Source: Alphaproteobacteria bacterium
GTDB taxonomy: Bacteria; Pseudomonadota; Alphaproteobacteria; Micropepsales; Micropepsaceae
Reading direction: 5' to 3'
NCBI GenBank assembly: GCA_016792565.1
Contig: JAEUMK010000065.1
Coordinates: 1-41,355, forward strand
DNA: 41,355 nucleotides
Of the stretch, positions 15,539 to 22,814 are shown piece by piece; the stretch's first letter is position 1; every line of letters starts with the position of its first letter. The notes beneath the pieces are model-generated. The model searched no databases. It was not told the DNA's origin and saw only the letters and a program-made list of their open reading frames with translations. The position numbers and the translations under genes were made by a program.

Positions 15539-16582
15539 ATGAATTTCGCGAGCGACAATACGGCGGGAGCGCATCCGGCGATCCTCGCGGCGATGGCGGC
15601 GGCCAATGAGGGCAGCGAACCTTCCTATGGCGAGGACCGCTGGTCGCGCCGGATGAACGAGGCGCTGGCGGACTGGTTCGGGACGGCCGTCGCGGTCTTT
15701 CCGGTGGCGACCGGCGGGGCCGCCAACGCCCTCGCGCTCGCCCAGATCGCGCCGCCCTGGAGCGCCGTCTTCTGCCTGGCGGGCAGCCATATCGACGTCG
15801 ACGAGTGCGGTGCGCCGGAATTCTACAGCGGCGGCGCCAAACTGGTGGCCGCCGGGCCGCCGGGACGACTCTATACGCCCGCCGACCTCGCGGCGGGGCT
15901 GGCGCGCCATCCGCGCGGCGTGGTGCACCACGTCCAGCCGGGAGCGGTCTCGATCACCCAGGCGACCGAGTGCGGCCTCGTCTATGCGCCGGACCAGGTC
16001 GCGGCGATCGCGGCGGCGGCGCACGGCGCGGATCTGCGGCTCCACATGGACGGGGCGAGGCTCGCCAATGCGCTGGCCCACCTGGGCTGTACGCCCGCCG
16101 AGGCGACGTGGAAGGCGGGGGTCGACGTGCTCTCGCTCGGCTTCACCAAGAACGGCGCCGTTGCGGCGGAGGCGGTCGTCTTCTTCGATCCGGCGCTCGC
16201 CGAGGGCTTCGCCTATCGCCGCAAGCGGGGCGGACATCTGTTCTCGAAGTCGAGGTTCCTCGCGGCGCAGGTGCTGGCGATGCTGGAGGGGGATCTGTGG
16301 AAGAGTCTTGCCGGACGGGCCAACGCCGCCGCCGCCGCGCTCGCCGCCGGCCTGTCGGCGGCAGGCTTCGCGCCGGCCTATCCCGTTCAGGCGAACGAGG
16401 TCTTCGTCCGCCTGCCGCGCAGCCTCGCGGCGGCGCTGAGCAAGGCCGGGGCGCGGTTCTATCCCTGGGACGACAGCGAGCCGGAGCGGCCGCTCTACCG
16501 CTTCGTCTGCTCGTTCGCGACGACGGCGGAAGAGGTTGAATCCCTTCAAATTCGACTAAAATCCGCACACGCAAGTCTCTGA
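15539..16582 (+). CDS. low-specificity L-threonine aldolase
   Basis: A 347-residue fold-type I PLP enzyme that cleaves threonine or allo-threonine to glycine and acetaldehyde. The N-terminus FASDNTAGAHPAI and YGEDRWS, the HMDGARLANA segment with Asp171, and LGFTKNGA with Lys204 as Schiff-base lysine are diagnostic. Length agrees with the family (about 340-350). The ATG at 15539 follows GGAGCGGGG. It is divergent from the lactonase-like gene across 71 bases, which must hold both promoters; I see no clear boxes there. Confidence 0.93.
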   Translation: MNFASDNTAGAHPAILAAMAAANEGSEPSYGEDRWSRRMNEALADWFGTAVAVFPVATGGAANALALAQIAPPWSAVFCLAGSHIDVDECGAPEFYSGGAKLVAAGPPGRLYTPADLAAGLARHPRGVVHHVQPGAVSITQATECGLVYAPDQVAAIAAAAHGADLRLHMDGARLANALAHLGCTPAEATWKAGVDVLSLGFTKNGAVAAEAVVFFDPALAEGFAYRRKRGGHLFSKSRFLAAQVLAMLEGDLWKSLAGRANAAAAALAAGLSAAGFAPAYPVQANEVFVRLPRSLAAALSKAGARFYPWDDSEPERPLYRFVCSFATTAEEVESLQIRLKSAHASL

Positions 16583-16637
16583 ACCCTCAATCTCGCGGGG
16601 CTAAGGTCGGGTCTTCTTCAACCGGAGCTGTGCCCAG

Positions 16638-17066
16638 ATGCTGGCCATGGAGCCCCTCGCAGCCGAAGAGGCAGACTACGCCGAGGCCGAAGCGGCCCTC
16701 GCGGCGCTCGCCGAGCAGTATCCGGACTACGCCGCGGCCGATGTCGCGGAGATGAAGGCGCGTCTCGCCGACATCGACGCCCACATGGCCGGCCTGGCGG
16801 CCGCCAGCGCCGCGCTCTTCGCCGTCGCTCACAACGTCAAGGGACAGGGCGCCTCGTTCGGCTACGATCTGATGACCCACCTGGGCGAGGCGCTGTGCGA
16901 GCGTCTGCGCGATCGCCAGGATCTGAGCGAGGCCGATGCCCGCTTCGTCCGGGCGGCCGTGGCGGCCTGCGACACGGTGATCGCCGAGCGGCTGTCGGGC
17001 GACGGCGGAGCCCGCGGCCAGGGGCTGCTGGCGGCGGCCGGCGTGGCCCATCCGGCGGCCTCTTAA
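16638..17066 (+). CDS. Hpt-domain histidine phosphotransfer protein
   Basis: A 142-residue mostly helical protein. The phosphoacceptor motif is FAVAHNVKGQGASFGY, placing His65 as the phosphorylated histidine with the usual K and G that follow; a helix with HLGEALCERL comes after. Such proteins relay phosphate between hybrid kinases and response regulators. No kinase is adjacent; the nearest response regulator in the window is CpdR about 22 kb away. A pentapeptide-repeat gene follows 90 bases downstream on the same strand. The last 20 residues look unstructured. The ATG at 16638 (two Met codons within four) follows CCGGAGCTG. Confidence 0.85.
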   Translation: MLAMEPLAAEEADYAEAEAALAALAEQYPDYAAADVAEMKARLADIDAHMAGLAAASAALFAVAHNVKGQGASFGYDLMTHLGEALCERLRDRQDLSEADARFVRAAVAACDTVIAERLSGDGGARGQGLLAAAGVAHPAAS

Positions 17067-17156
17067 CCCGTCCTTCAACCCACCCGTCCTAGGCTATGGC
17101 GAGGCGTCGTCGCGGCCAGCCGGGGCGCGCCTGCGGCCTTTGAACCGGGGGATGCG

Positions 17157-18473
17157 ATGGCTGCAGGGCCACAATCGCAGGCGGCGGGCGGCTATCGCCG
17201 GCTCAGCCAGAAGGATGCCCATCTCATCGCGACCAAGCATGAGATGCTCTATGCGGGGCGTCCCGGCGGGGCGCGGGCGTCGTTTGCGTTCTGCGACCTC
17301 TCGGGTCTCGATCTTTCCGGACGGGCGCTGAGCGACGCCGACTTCAGCGGCGCGATCCTGTCGGAAGTGAAGTTCGCACGGGCCAAGCTCGACAATGTCA
17401 ATTTCTTCGCCGCCGACCTGCGGCGGGCCAACCTGGAAGGCGCGAGCCTGCGCCGCTGCGACATGCGCGGGGCCTCGATGCGGGGCGCCAACCTGACCGG
17501 GGCCGATCTCTTCGAGGCCGATCTGCGCGAGGGCGTGATCGCCGAGCGCGACCGCCGCGCCGGCATCAAGGTGCTGCGCCACGAGGAATCGCCGACCGAG
17601 ATGCCGGGCGCCCTGCTGGCGCACGCCAATCTGGAGCGCGCCAAGATGACCGGCATCGTGGCGCTGCAGGCCGATTTCTCGGACGCGGTGATGCGCGGCT
17701 GCCGCCTGGTGCGGGCCAACCTGAAACACGTGAACATGAGCGGCGCCATCCTGGAGAACGCCGATCTCTCGGGCGCCGACCTGACGGGCGCCAATCTGCG
17801 CGGCGCGGTGCTGACCGGCGCCAGCCTCGCCCACACGCGCTGCGACGGCGCCGACATGACCGGGACGCTGACGGACGCGCCGTTCGGCAAGTCGCTGTCG
17901 GACCTGCCCGAACCGATCGACGTCATGCTGAAGAACCACGCGCTGTGGGTCGAGACCCAGGGCGCATCGGGCAAGCCGGCAATGCTGGCGGGCGTCGACA
18001 TGCGCCCCGTCAAACGTCTCGCCAACTATGACCTGACGGCGCTGCTGGCCTCGAACGCCACCTTCTTCGGAATCAACCTTGAAGGGGTGCGCCTGCAGGG
18101 CGCGCAGCTGGCCGGCGCCGACCTGCGCAATGCCTGCCTGGTGAAGGCCGATCTGCGCGGCATCAACCTGAAGAATGCCCGGCTCGGCGGCGCCAAGATG
18201 ACCGACGCCAATCTGTCGCCCCTGATGATCGCCGGCGACCGGCTGATGCCGGCGCAATTGTCGGGCGCCAATCTGCGCAGCGCCGATCTGCGCGGGGCCG
18301 ATCTCAGCTACGCCGTCCTGACGCAGGCCGATGCGTCCTACGCCAATCTGACGGGCGCCAACCTGCGGCGAGCCGACCTGTCGCACGCCATCCTCGCCGG
18401 CGCGCAGATGACGCATGCGACGACGCGCGAGGCTATCCTGGAAGGCACGACCGGATTGCGCCTGGGCGCCTGA
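17157..18473 (+). CDS. pentapeptide-repeat protein with two repeat blocks
   Basis: A 438-residue protein made of A(D/N)LxX repeats that build right-handed beta-helices. Block one runs roughly residues 46-125 and 155-240; block two roughly 300-430. Each block is preceded by a similar leader: H29..YAGRPGGARASFAFCDLSG near residues 29-50 and H261..WVETQGASGKPAMLAGVD near 261-281, suggesting an internal duplication of leader plus helix. No signal peptide or membrane segment: cytoplasmic. GGGGGA ends 5 bases before the ATG at 17157. It follows the Hpt gene. Function unknown; related proteins can mimic DNA or act as scaffolds. Confidence 0.9.
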   Translation: MAAGPQSQAAGGYRRLSQKDAHLIATKHEMLYAGRPGGARASFAFCDLSGLDLSGRALSDADFSGAILSEVKFARAKLDNVNFFAADLRRANLEGASLRRCDMRGASMRGANLTGADLFEADLREGVIAERDRRAGIKVLRHEESPTEMPGALLAHANLERAKMTGIVALQADFSDAVMRGCRLVRANLKHVNMSGAILENADLSGADLTGANLRGAVLTGASLAHTRCDGADMTGTLTDAPFGKSLSDLPEPIDVMLKNHALWVETQGASGKPAMLAGVDMRPVKRLANYDLTALLASNATFFGINLEGVRLQGAQLAGADLRNACLVKADLRGINLKNARLGGAKMTDANLSPLMIAGDRLMPAQLSGANLRSADLRGADLSYAVLTQADASYANLTGANLRRADLSHAILAGAQMTHATTREAILEGTTGLRLGA

Positions 18474-18480
18474 AGCCGGT

Positions 18481-18828
18481 TCAGGCTCCCGGCGCGAGCG
18501 CGGCGAAGGCGAGGGCCGACAGCATCAGCGGCCACGAGACGAACGGTCCGACGAGCGTCGCCAGCAACGGCCGGCGCGGCCGGAAGCCGAGCCCGTAGGC
18601 GACGCCGCCCAGCGCGCCGAGCAGCATCACCGGCGCGAGCGCACGGTCGAGCAGCCTTTCGCCGGGCACCGGCGAGACCGGATGGACAAGGACGAAGGCG
18701 ACCACGACCGCAGCGAGCCCGAGCGAGATCGCGCGCGCGATTCCATCCATGGCGACATGGCCGGTGCCGCCGCCGGCAGGGCCGCCGGGCTCGTCGCGAT
18801 GGACAGGCTTCATCGTGTCCAGCTTCAT
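18481..18828 (-). CDS. small integral membrane protein of unknown function
   Basis: A 115-residue protein with three hydrophobic segments: ISLGLAAVVVAFVLVH, then APVMLLGALGGVAYGLGF, then LVGPFVSWPLMLSALAFAAL. The N-terminal 30 residues are polar and glycine-rich. Start 18828 is chosen because GAAGG lies 8 bases upstream; ATG at 18813 and an upstream in-frame start at 18864 are alternatives. It converges with the pentapeptide-repeat gene with 7 bases between stops. I do not recognise the family. Confidence 0.7.
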   Translation of the reverse strand: MKLDTMKPVHRDEPGGPAGGGTGHVAMDGIARAISLGLAAVVVAFVLVHPVSPVPGERLLDRALAPVMLLGALGGVAYGLGFRPRRPLLATLVGPFVSWPLMLSALAFAALAPGA

Positions 18829-18970
18829 GGCGCACACCTTCGGACCGGCGACGCATGCCGCCATTGTGGTGTGATGAGGTCTCAGGAGGCGCGGAGCCAG
18901 TCACAAAACTGACGCGCGACGAAGTGCCCTGCACCAAACGGTCGCATGCCGAAAGGTCAAGCACTGGGAA

Positions 18971-18992
18971 GGCGCGCGCTGTTGCGCGCGCC
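18971..18992 (-). terminator. GC-rich hairpin downstream of hsp20, probable terminator
   Basis: GGCGCGCGC (18971-18979) and GCGCGCGCC (18984-18992) make a perfect 9-bp stem with a 4-base loop, 24 bases beyond the hsp20 stop codon. On the minus strand it is followed by TTCCC only, so the U-run is weak, as often seen in GC-rich alphaproteobacteria. Confidence 0.5.
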
Positions 18993-19016
18993 TCCGCCAA
19001 GCGGGCCGGCGAGCCG

Positions 19017-19463
19017 TCAGGCCGCCTGCGCCTCGATGGTCTGGGCCGGCTTTGCAGCCGCGGCGATCTCGATACGGCGCGGCTTCTTGGCGTCGGGAAT
19101 GACGCGCTTCAGCTCGATGTGGAGCAGCCCGTGCTCGAGCTTCGCGCCGCTGACCTCGACGTGGTCGGCAAGCTGGAAGCGGCGCTCGAAGGCGCGCGCG
19201 GCGATGCCCTGGTGGAGGTAGGAGCGCTTCTCGTCCTCGGTGCGCTTGCCCGAGACGGTCAGCGCATTCTCCTTCACCTCGATGGCGAGGTCGCTCTCGG
19301 CGAAGCCGGCGACGGCCATGGTGATGCGGTAGTCGGTCTCGCCCAGACGCTCGATGTTGTAGGGCGGGTAGCTCTGCGCGTCGGTCGTGTTGGCGTCCAG
19401 CATCTGGAACAGGCGGTCAAAGCCGACGGTCGAGCGGTAGAGGGGGGAAAGGTCGAAACGCAT
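19017..19463 (-). CDS. small heat-shock protein, Hsp20/IbpA type
   Basis: A 148-residue alpha-crystallin-domain chaperone that holds unfolding proteins. The start [19 protein letters not shown] is typical of the IbpA/HspH class of proteobacteria; the alpha-crystallin domain runs about residues 35-130 with [21 protein letters not shown] and a C-terminal GLLHIELKR strand. Instead of the usual IxI motif near the end I see KPRRIEI. The upstream region carries a heat-shock-sigma-like promoter and a ROSE-like thermometer that buries the ribosome site, so synthesis should rise with temperature at two levels. A strong hairpin follows the stop codon. Confidence 0.95.
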   Translation of the reverse strand: MRFDLSPLYRSTVGFDRLFQMLDANTTDAQSYPPYNIERLGETDYRITMAVAGFAESDLAIEVKENALTVSGKRTEDEKRSYLHQGIAARAFERRFQLADHVEVSGAKLEHGLLHIELKRVIPDAKKPRRIEIAAAAKPAQTIEAQAA

Positions 19464-19520
19464 GGCAAATCCTCTTCTCGTGAGCGATTTTCACGCGCCC
19501 CGCCGGTGTGGCCGGGGCGC
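19464..19520 (-). promoter_or_regulatory. ROSE-like RNA thermometer in the hsp20 5' leader
   Basis: On the minus strand the leader reads AAAUCGCU, a 9-base loop, then AGGAUUU 4 bases before the ATG. These pair (plus-strand coordinates 19483-19490 with 19467-19473) with one bulged G, sequestering the AGAGGA ribosome site. UCGCU opposite AGGA with a bulged G fits the conserved UYGCU of ROSE elements. Just upstream, GCGCCCCG (19495-19502) pairs with CGGGGCGC (19513-19520), and a third stem GCCGCC/GGCGGC (19532-19555) precedes it, giving the multi-hairpin layout known for ROSE leaders of rhizobia. Confidence 0.75.
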
Positions 19521-19562
19521 CGGTGTCAGTCGCCGCCCCCGGATCGGCAGGCGGCACCGTTG

Positions 19563-19590
19563 AGATAGGGGCGTCGGCACGCGGTTCAAG
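19563..19590 (-). promoter_or_regulatory. RpoH (heat-shock sigma) type promoter for hsp20
   Basis: On the minus strand CTTGAA (19590-19585), a 13-base spacer, then CCCCTATCT (19571-19563). This closely follows the sigma-32 pattern CTTGAA-N13/14-CCCCATnT. The predicted start of transcription near 19555 leaves a leader of about 90 bases, right for a ROSE element. Confidence 0.7.
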
Positions 19591-19643
19591 ACCGCCGGCG
19601 CGGCGTCCCGGACAAAGCCCGGTTTCCGGCGCCACCGGCCTTC

Positions 19644-20249
19644 TCAGTAGCGCTCGTACGAGGTGACGCCGCCGCGCACGACGGTGCAGGTGGCCACCGC
19701 TTCGCGGATCCGCCCGCTCCGGGCGACGATCTCGAGGTCGAGCGTGACATCGTAGGCGCGGCGCCCGCGCGGCACGACATCCTCGACCCCTGTCACGGCG
19801 ATCCCTTCGGCGCCCCTGATGCGCTCCTGGTCGTCGGCATAGAGTGCGCAGGCGAGCGCCGCATCGGCGCGGCCGTAGCCCGGCTCGCGGCCGTCGTCGA
19901 TGTCTTCGGCGGCGAGATCCTCGAGAATCCAGTCCGGGACAAGATCGCCGGGCTCGATGTCGGGCTCCGGCGGCGGGCGATGGCTGCGGCCGGAGAGGAT
20001 GCGAAAGGTCCCCCGGCAGCCGCGATCGACCCAGACGCCGCCGCCGTCATAGCCCCAGCTTTCGCCGAAGACGCAGGGCGTGTTCGAGCGCTGCCGTTCC
20101 AGCTCGACGCCGTAGCCGGTGTCGGCCGGGCAGTAGGTGTAGCGATAGTCGCCGGAATCGCAGTCGAGCAGTTCGTCTGCCCGGGCCGTGGCGGCGAGGG
20201 CGACGGCCGACAGGACCGCCGTCAGCGCGAGGATGGCGCGGGCGATCAT
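19644..20249 (-). CDS. secreted DUF3011-like protein
   Basis: A 201-residue exported protein. The signal peptide MIARAILALTAVLSAVALAA ends after ARA near residue 24. The first third (LLDCDSGDYRYTYCPADTGY, then a QRSNTPC..GESWGYD..GVWVDRGC segment) has the Cys and WGYD/VWVDrGC pattern of the DUF3011 family, which I recognise but whose function is unknown. The rest is a proline-rich linker and a domain ending CTVVRGGVTSYERY. Its ATG overlaps the ppa stop by 4 bases (ATGA), so it is translationally coupled to pyrophosphatase. No role can be given. Confidence 0.8.
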   Translation of the reverse strand: MIARAILALTAVLSAVALAATARADELLDCDSGDYRYTYCPADTGYGVELERQRSNTPCVFGESWGYDGGGVWVDRGCRGTFRILSGRSHRPPPEPDIEPGDLVPDWILEDLAAEDIDDGREPGYGRADAALACALYADDQERIRGAEGIAVTGVEDVVPRGRRAYDVTLDLEIVARSGRIREAVATCTVVRGGVTSYERY

Positions 20250-20779
20250 CTTGCCGCTATGGCCCGCTCGATCCCGGCGGCGATCATCGCGGCGGCCTCG
20301 TCCGGCCCAAGCCACTCGACGACCTTCACCCATTTGCCGTGCTCCAGGTCCTTGTAGTGCTCGAAGAAGTGCTGGATCTGCTCGATGAGAATCGCGGGCA
20401 GGTCGCGATAGGTCTGCACGCCGCTGTAGAACGGGTGAAGCTGGTCGACCGGCACGGCGAGGACCTTCTCGTCGATCCCCTTCTCGTCCTGCATCATCAG
20501 CACGCCGACCGGGCGGCTGCGGATGATGCAGCCGGGTACGACCGGCGCGACGCCGGCGACCACCACGTCCACCGGATCGCCGTCCTCGGACAGCGTGTGC
20601 GGGATGAAGCCGTAATTGCCGGGGTAGTACATCGCGGTGTGCAGGAAGCGGTCGACGACCATGGCGCCGGCTTCCTTGTCGATTTCGTATTTCACCGGGA
20701 CACCGCCCTGGGGAATCTCGATCAGCACGTTGATGTCCCAAGGCGGGTTGGCGCCGGTCTTGATCTTGCTGAGATCCAT
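20246..20779 (-). CDS. ppa: inorganic pyrophosphatase, family I
   Basis: A 177-residue soluble enzyme hydrolysing pyrophosphate to drive biosynthesis. The metal-binding signature EDGDPVD gives Asp66, Asp68 and Asp71, equivalent to Asp65/67/70 of E. coli PPase; YPGNYGFIPHT and DEKVLAVP segments are also typical. Length is normal for the bacterial hexameric form. It lies 16 bases after the carboxyltransferase gene and overlaps the DUF3011-like gene by 4 bases. The chemistry fits the neighbour loosely: acyl-CoA activation releases pyrophosphate. Confidence 0.96.
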   Translation of the reverse strand: MDLSKIKTGANPPWDINVLIEIPQGGVPVKYEIDKEAGAMVVDRFLHTAMYYPGNYGFIPHTLSEDGDPVDVVVAGVAPVVPGCIIRSRPVGVLMMQDEKGIDEKVLAVPVDQLHPFYSGVQTYRDLPAILIEQIQHFFEHYKDLEHGKWVKVVEWLGPDEAAAMIAAGIERAIAAR

Positions 20780-20795
20780 CGCGGTTCGTCTCCGT

Positions 20796-22343
20796 CTACG
20801 GTCGCAGGCCGAAGGCCACAGGTCCCGGCGTGCGCAGCGGCGCCGCCAGATTGGCGAACTCGACCAGCAGGGGCCTTGTATCGCGCGGATCGACGATATC
20901 CTCGATCAGGAACGCCTCGGCGGTGCGGAACGGCGAGCGCACGAGGTTCATCCGCCGCTCGATGTCGGCCAGCAGGGCGGCGGGATCGTCGGACTTCTCG
21001 AGGTCGGACTTGAAGGCGGCCTCGATGCCGCCCTCCATGGGGAGCGAACCCCAGTCGCCGCTCGGCCAGGCGAAGCGGTAGTGCAGGCGCGTCGCGTTGG
21101 CGTTGGCGGCGCCGGCGACGCCGAAGCACTTGCGCACCAGCACAGAGCACCACGGCACGCTCGCCTGGTAGACCGCCGCGAGCGCCCGGCTGCCGTGGCG
21201 GATCGTGGCGGCGGCCTCCGCCGCCGTGCCGACGACGAAGCCGGGATTGTCGACGAAATTGACGACCGGCAGATGGAAGGCCTCGGCCATGTCGAGAAAG
21301 CGGATGACCTTGTGGCTGGAGTCCGCCGTCCAGCCGCCGCCGTAAAAGTAAGGGTCGTTGGCGAGGATCGCGACCGGCCAGCCGTCGATGCGGGCGAGGC
21401 CGGTGATCGCCGAGCGGCCGTTGTACTTGCCGATTTCGAAGAACGAGCCGAGGTCCACGACCGCCTCGACGATCTGGCGCATCTTGTAGACCTTGCGGCG
21501 GTCGCGCGGGACGATCGAGATGAGCTTCCCGTCGCGGCGCGCGGGATCGTCGGTGGGTTCGGTGCGGGCGGGCAGTTCGTGGACCGAGGACGGCAGATAG
21601 GAGAGGAAGCGCCGGGCGCGCTCGAAGGCCTCGTCCTCGCTCGCCGCCTCGTCGTCGATCGAGCCGTTGCGGGTGTGGATCTTCGAGCCGCCCAGGGTCT
21701 CCTTGTCGACATCCTCGCCGAGGCGGCGCACGACCGGCGGGCCGGCGGCGAAGAGCGAGGAAACGCCCGCCACCATCACCGAATAGTGCGACGTCACGGC
21801 GCGCGCCGCGCCGAGCCCGGCGACCGGACCGAGGGCGAGCGAGACCACCGGCACGGCAGCGAGATTGGCGACGACGTGATCCCACCCGGGATTGGCCGGC
21901 ACATAGGTGCGGCCATCGACATCGAGCGACTTCACCGAGCCGCCGCCGCCGGTGCCGTCGATGAGGCGGACGATAGGCAGCCGCAGTTCGCGCGCCATCT
22001 GCTCGGCGATCACCTGCTTCTGCCAGATGGCGGCGTCGGCGGCGCCGCCGCGCACCGTGAAGTCGTCGCCCTGGACGACCACCGTGCGGCCGCCGATCCT
22101 GGCCCGCCCGAGCACCGTGTTGGCGGGCGAGAGCGTGACGAGGTTTCCGTCCCTGTCGTAGACCGCCTTGCCCGAGAGTCCGCCGATCTCGCTGAAGGAG
22201 CCTTCATCGACCAGGCGGGCGATGCGCTCGCGCACGGTCAGCTTTCCCTGAGCGTGCTGGCGCTCGACCTTTTCGGGGCCGCCCATCTGGGCGGTCATCG
22301 CCTTGCGGCGGGCGATCTCGTCGACTTCGTTCTGCCAGGTCAT
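20796..22343 (-). CDS. acyl-CoA carboxylase carboxyltransferase (beta) subunit
   Basis: A 515-residue protein with two crotonase-fold halves, as in propionyl- and methylcrotonyl-CoA carboxylase beta subunits, which move CO2 from biotin to an acyl-CoA. The N-terminal region GKLTVRERIARLVDEGSF is diagnostic; oxyanion-type glycine segments occur at GTGGGGSV and GGGWTAD; NPGFVVG is in the second half. No biotin carboxylase or biotin carrier gene lies within the window, so the partner must be encoded elsewhere. It is 8 bases after the OmpA-like gene and 16 bases before ppa. The acyl-CoA substrate cannot be told. Confidence 0.9.
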   Translation of the reverse strand: MTWQNEVDEIARRKAMTAQMGGPEKVERQHAQGKLTVRERIARLVDEGSFSEIGGLSGKAVYDRDGNLVTLSPANTVLGRARIGGRTVVVQGDDFTVRGGAADAAIWQKQVIAEQMARELRLPIVRLIDGTGGGGSVKSLDVDGRTYVPANPGWDHVVANLAAVPVVSLALGPVAGLGAARAVTSHYSVMVAGVSSLFAAGPPVVRRLGEDVDKETLGGSKIHTRNGSIDDEAASEDEAFERARRFLSYLPSSVHELPARTEPTDDPARRDGKLISIVPRDRRKVYKMRQIVEAVVDLGSFFEIGKYNGRSAITGLARIDGWPVAILANDPYFYGGGWTADSSHKVIRFLDMAEAFHLPVVNFVDNPGFVVGTAAEAAATIRHGSRALAAVYQASVPWCSVLVRKCFGVAGAANANATRLHYRFAWPSGDWGSLPMEGGIEAAFKSDLEKSDDPAALLADIERRMNLVRSPFRTAEAFLIEDIVDPRDTRPLLVEFANLAAPLRTPGPVAFGLRP

Positions 22344-22351
22344 GGGCGCGC

Positions 22352-22780
22352 CTAACCGAGATCGATGGTGCAGCGGCGGTTGGAGACCGCAACGTCGAGG
22401 GGCGCATCGGGCACCAGGGGATCGACGAAGCCCTTGCCCACGGCGGCGATGGCCGCCTCCGGCACGCCGTAGATCACGAGATCGCCCTTGATGCGGTCGG
22501 CACGATCCTGGGTGAGCGCGATGTTGAGATCCTGGGAGCCGACATTGTCGCTGTAGCAGGCGATCGCGACGGCGGCATAGCCGATGCGCCGGTAGACCTC
22601 GGCGACCTGCGGCAGCAGGGCTTCCGCCTCCTCGGGGATCCAGGCGCCGCCATGGTCGAAGAAGATGACGTAGCCGCGCGGCGCGGGCGGGGCCGTCTGA
22701 GCCTGGGCAGGCGCCTCCCCGGCCAGGGCCGGGAGCGCCGATCCGATCAATGCAATGGCAGCCAAGCCGAGCGCCTTCAT
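22352..22780 (-). CDS. small exported OmpA-family protein
   Basis: A 142-residue protein with a signal peptide (MKALGLAAIALIGSALPALA) and a single OmpA C-terminal-like domain: FFDHGGAWIPEE, then YSDNVGSQDLNIALTQDRAD and a final NRRCTIDL, the expected peptidoglycan-contact and NRR end motifs. There is no beta-barrel or lipobox, so it would be a free periplasmic peptidoglycan-associated protein. Start 22780 follows GGAGAAGGA. It stands 34 bases after the DUF4838 gene and 8 bases before the carboxyltransferase gene. Confidence 0.82.
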   Translation of the reverse strand: MKALGLAAIALIGSALPALAGEAPAQAQTAPPAPRGYVIFFDHGGAWIPEEAEALLPQVAEVYRRIGYAAVAIACYSDNVGSQDLNIALTQDRADRIKGDLVIYGVPEAAIAAVGKGFVDPLVPDAPLDVAVSNRRCTIDLG

Positions 22781-22814
22781 GGGCCGTCCTTCTCCCCGGT
22801 CGTACCGGACCAGC

